From G963691885 sp963691885 (lineage in GTDB: Bacteria; Pseudomonadota; Alphaproteobacteria; UBA8366; Aestuariispiraceae): a stretch of 64,000 nucleotides of DNA. Each line of letters opens with the position of its first letter. Positions within the stretch are counted from its first letter, which is position 1. Where the stretch lies: positions 124,001 to 188,000 of the forward strand of contig OY829843.1 of assembly GCA_963691885.1 (NCBI GenBank), written 5' to 3'. The position numbers and the translations under genes were made by a program. This document shows, in pieces, positions 62,041 through 64,000 of the stretch. The notes beneath the pieces were generated by a model. That model worked only from the letters and a program-made list of their open reading frames with translations. It did not search any database and was not told where the DNA came from.

Positions 62041-63408
62041 ATGCTCCATATGTTTGCGTCCACCGAGGTGGCGTCACCTGCTGCGACCGAAGGCAAGACC
62101 TTTGGGATCAGCAATCGGCACATAGTTATCTATGGCCTTCCAGGTCTACCGCTGGCAGCGGTCACATTGCCTGTCTATATCCAGATACCGGCCTTCTACG
62201 CCGTTGAAATGGGATTGGGACTGGCGGTGGTCGGCAGCATCCTGCTGATGACACGTCTGTGGGACGTCATTACAGACCCGTTGATCGGTTTTCTGTCCGA
62301 CCGGGTCTCGACACCAATTGGACGGCGGAAACCCTGGCTCGTCATCGGTATGCCGCTAACCGCAGTCGCGGGTTACCTTCTGTTTTCACCCCCTGACGGG
62401 ATCGGCCCCGTCTATCTGTTCTGTGTCACACTGATGCTCTATCTGGGCTGGACCATGGCGATGCTGCCCTACAGCGCTTGGGGTGCGGAACTGTCCCCAG
62501 ATTACCACAGACGGACTATCATTGCCGGTTGGCGCGAAGGGTTCGTCATTGTCGGAACTTTACTGGCCGCGGCGATGCCTGCCATTTTGAACGAGGGGGC
62601 TGGCAGCCAGCGATACGGCCTGTCTGTCCTGGCAATCACGCTGGTCGTGCTGTTGCCCGTTACGTGTCTGATCGTCGCATTTGGACTACCAGATAGAAAA
62701 CCGGCAAAAAGGACGCCGCTACGGCTTTTTGAAACCCTGGGGTCAATCCGCCTGAATAAGCCGTTCTGGCGATTGATCATGGCCTGGTTCATAAATGGGT
62801 TCGCTAACGGTTTGCCAGCGACCCTGTTCTTGATTTTTGTTGAATTCAGGCTTGAGGCACCGGACCAGGCCGGCATCCTGCTTCTGGTGTATTTCCTCTC
62901 GGCGATTTTTGGGCTGCCGATCTGGGTAGCGCTCGGCAAGCGCTGGGGCAAGCATCGGTGCTGGTCCGTTGCGATGATATGGGCCTGCCTGTGGTTTGCC
63001 ATTGTGCCCTTTTTGGAACCAGGCGATGTGACGGCATTTATGGTCATGTCGATTGCGACCGGTCTGGCCCTTGGCGCGGACCTTGTCCTGCCGTCGTCCA
63101 TGCAGGCCGATGTTGTCGACATCGATACCGCCAAAGCACCTGGATCACCAAAGACAGGGGCCTATTTTGCGCTTTGGGGCATGGCACAGAAACTGGCGCT
63201 GGCGCTGTCCGTTGGCATTGCTTTTCCGTTGTTGGCACTTGCCGGATTTGACCCGGCCAATGGTCTGACAGAGGGTATCTGGTTGATCGCGGTTTTGTAC
63301 GGAATTGCGCCTATCATCTTCAAGCTTCTTGCGGTTTTGCTGATCTGGAACCACCCCGTGACAAAAGCGTCACAGCAAGAATTGCAAAATACAATTTCTG
63401 GAGTCTGA
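62041..63408 (+). CDS. MFS transporter, MelB/GPH-like, of the Cfa cluster
   Basis: The 455-residue protein has about 12 membrane spans. The cation-symporter-type motif T-R-L-W-D-V-I-T-D-P-L-I-G-F-L-S-D-R (about 74-91) and R-R-K-P-W-L-V identify the glycoside-pentoside-hexuronide group. Homologues recur in the sigma-E-linked lipid cluster, so it may move a lipid precursor rather than a sugar. The true ligand is unknown. It starts 36 bp after cfa and is separated from the DUF3833 gene by 1 bp. Confidence 0.85.
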   Translation: MLHMFASTEVASPAATEGKTFGISNRHIVIYGLPGLPLAAVTLPVYIQIPAFYAVEMGLGLAVVGSILLMTRLWDVITDPLIGFLSDRVSTPIGRRKPWLVIGMPLTAVAGYLLFSPPDGIGPVYLFCVTLMLYLGWTMAMLPYSAWGAELSPDYHRRTIIAGWREGFVIVGTLLAAAMPAILNEGAGSQRYGLSVLAITLVVLLPVTCLIVAFGLPDRKPAKRTPLRLFETLGSIRLNKPFWRLIMAWFINGFANGLPATLFLIFVEFRLEAPDQAGILLLVYFLSAIFGLPIWVALGKRWGKHRCWSVAMIWACLWFAIVPFLEPGDVTAFMVMSIATGLALGADLVLPSSMQADVVDIDTAKAPGSPKTGAYFALWGMAQKLALALSVGIAFPLLALAGFDPANGLTEGIWLIAVLYGIAPIIFKLLAVLLIWNHPVTKASQQELQNTISGV

Positions 63409-63409
63409 T

Positions 63410-63994
63410 ATGATCCTATTCAGGAAAACCACCGTAAGAACTTTTATAGCAGTTTTAACCACCCTGTTTTTATTTGGCTGTAGCACAATGAAAGTTGAAG
63501 ATTTTGAAGGCAAAGGACCCAAGCTGGTTCTAGAGGAATATTTCCTCGGCCAAACCTATGCGGTCGGCATTTTCCAAGACCGGTTTGGCAATTTGCGCCG
63601 TGAGTTCAAAGTGGACATTGAGGGTACGTTTGATGGCGAAACCCTGACCCTGATCGAAGACTTCATCTACGATGATGGAGAGATCGAACAACGGATCTGG
63701 AAGCTGAAGAAGCTCGACGAGCATCGTTATGAAGGGCACACGGACGGGGTCATCGGATTGGCCACCGGTGCGGCCTATGGCAACGCGTTCAACTGGCTTT
63801 ATACATTTGACCTGAAAGTTGGCGACGGTACCTGGCGCGTAAAATTCGATGACTGGATGTTCCTGCAGCCAGGCGGCGTCCTGATCAACACAGCGGTGAT
63901 CTCCAAATGGGGATTTGATCTTGGAACGGTCACACTCTCGTTCCACAAACAAGCACAAGCGGCAGAAAACGCTGATTTGAGAGCTGCCGAGTAA
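63410..63994 (+). CDS. DUF3833 lipoprotein
   Basis: The 194-residue protein has a lipoprotein signal peptide with lipobox L-F-G-C-S (lipidated Cys near residue 24). The DUF3833 domain follows (D-F-E-G-K-G-P-K, E-Y-F-L-G-Q-T-Y-A-V-G-I-F-Q-D-R-F-G, D-D-W-M-F-L-Q-P-G-G-V-L-I-N). The family has no known activity and is a steady companion of Cfa/DUF1365 genes. It is the last complete gene of the window; further genes of the cluster may follow. Confidence 0.9.
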   Translation: MILFRKTTVRTFIAVLTTLFLFGCSTMKVEDFEGKGPKLVLEEYFLGQTYAVGIFQDRFGNLRREFKVDIEGTFDGETLTLIEDFIYDDGEIEQRIWKLKKLDEHRYEGHTDGVIGLATGAAYGNAFNWLYTFDLKVGDGTWRVKFDDWMFLQPGGVLINTAVISKWGFDLGTVTLSFHKQAQAAENADLRAAE

Positions 63995-64000
63995 AATCGA

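Noticed and set aside
1..64000. CRISPR arrays, rRNA or tRNA genes
   Set aside because: I saw no regularly spaced repeats, no rRNA-like sequence and no cloverleaf with a TTCRANNC arm in the intergenic regions.

Overview
The window looks like chromosomal DNA of a free-living, flagellated, probably marine alphaproteobacterium. A Rhodospirillales-like host is my best guess. This rests on the gene repertoire: a PAS_5-type small protein, FliN with an acidic N-terminus, a TauE/TIGR02186/SoeABC sulfite set, a photolyase/Cfa/DUF1365/DUF3833 set, and two inositol loci. It does not rest on any database search. Genes are tightly packed, with many ATGA/GTGA/TGATG overlaps. I see no rRNA, tRNA or CRISPR array.

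Layout. 1-10243: the 5' part of an indolepyruvate ferredoxin oxidoreductase gene, divergent from an Lrp/AsnC regulator. Next comes a catabolic island with a DmdA/GcvT-like demethylase and a beta-hydroxyacid dehydrogenase on the minus strand. Divergent from these are a 2-oxoglutarate/Fe(II) oxygenase and a complete BMP-type (PnrA/NupOPQ-like) ABC importer. 10257-12206: an Fsr-like MFS transporter and an MsrQ-like haem protein. 12331-16419: a GH42 beta-galactosidase gene and a divergent UgpC/MsmK-type ABC ATPase gene. Both are cut at their 5' ends by a 1203-bp IS3-family element (14214-15416) that has no target duplication.

16425-34508: two separate inositol-catabolism modules. Module 1 is iolD-iolC-iolB-iolJ on the minus strand, with Gfo/Idh-iolE-Gfo/Idh on the plus strand and a LacI-type regulator. 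Identical 16-bp palindromes lie at its divergent promoter and upstream of the lacI gene. Module 2 is an RpiR regulator, a periplasmic binding protein, permease and ATPase, an iolC-DUF2090 fusion, iolB and iolG. GGAA-N6-TTCC-type sites lie upstream of the regulator and of the binding-protein gene. A phytanoyl-CoA-dioxygenase-like gene is convergent to it.

34837-46221: a broken chemoreceptor gene, an alpha/beta hydrolase, a PAS_5 protein, a secreted metallo-beta-lactamase-fold protein, a DUF115/Maf-type motility glycosyltransferase, an uncharacterised polytopic permease, MscS, FliN, small unknown proteins and a TusA-like protein. 45292-51714: an operon tauE-TIGR02186-soeA-soeB-soeC for sulfite export and quinone-linked sulfite oxidation. 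51728-56671: glycerate 2-kinase, a HIT protein, and the ligase-associated helicase/PdeM DNA-repair pair. 56689-56780: a candidate small RNA on the minus strand. 57049-63994: photolyase, FAD oxidoreductase, DUF1365, Cfa, MFS transporter and DUF3833 lipoprotein. This set is typical of singlet-oxygen or light-stress membrane lipid modification.
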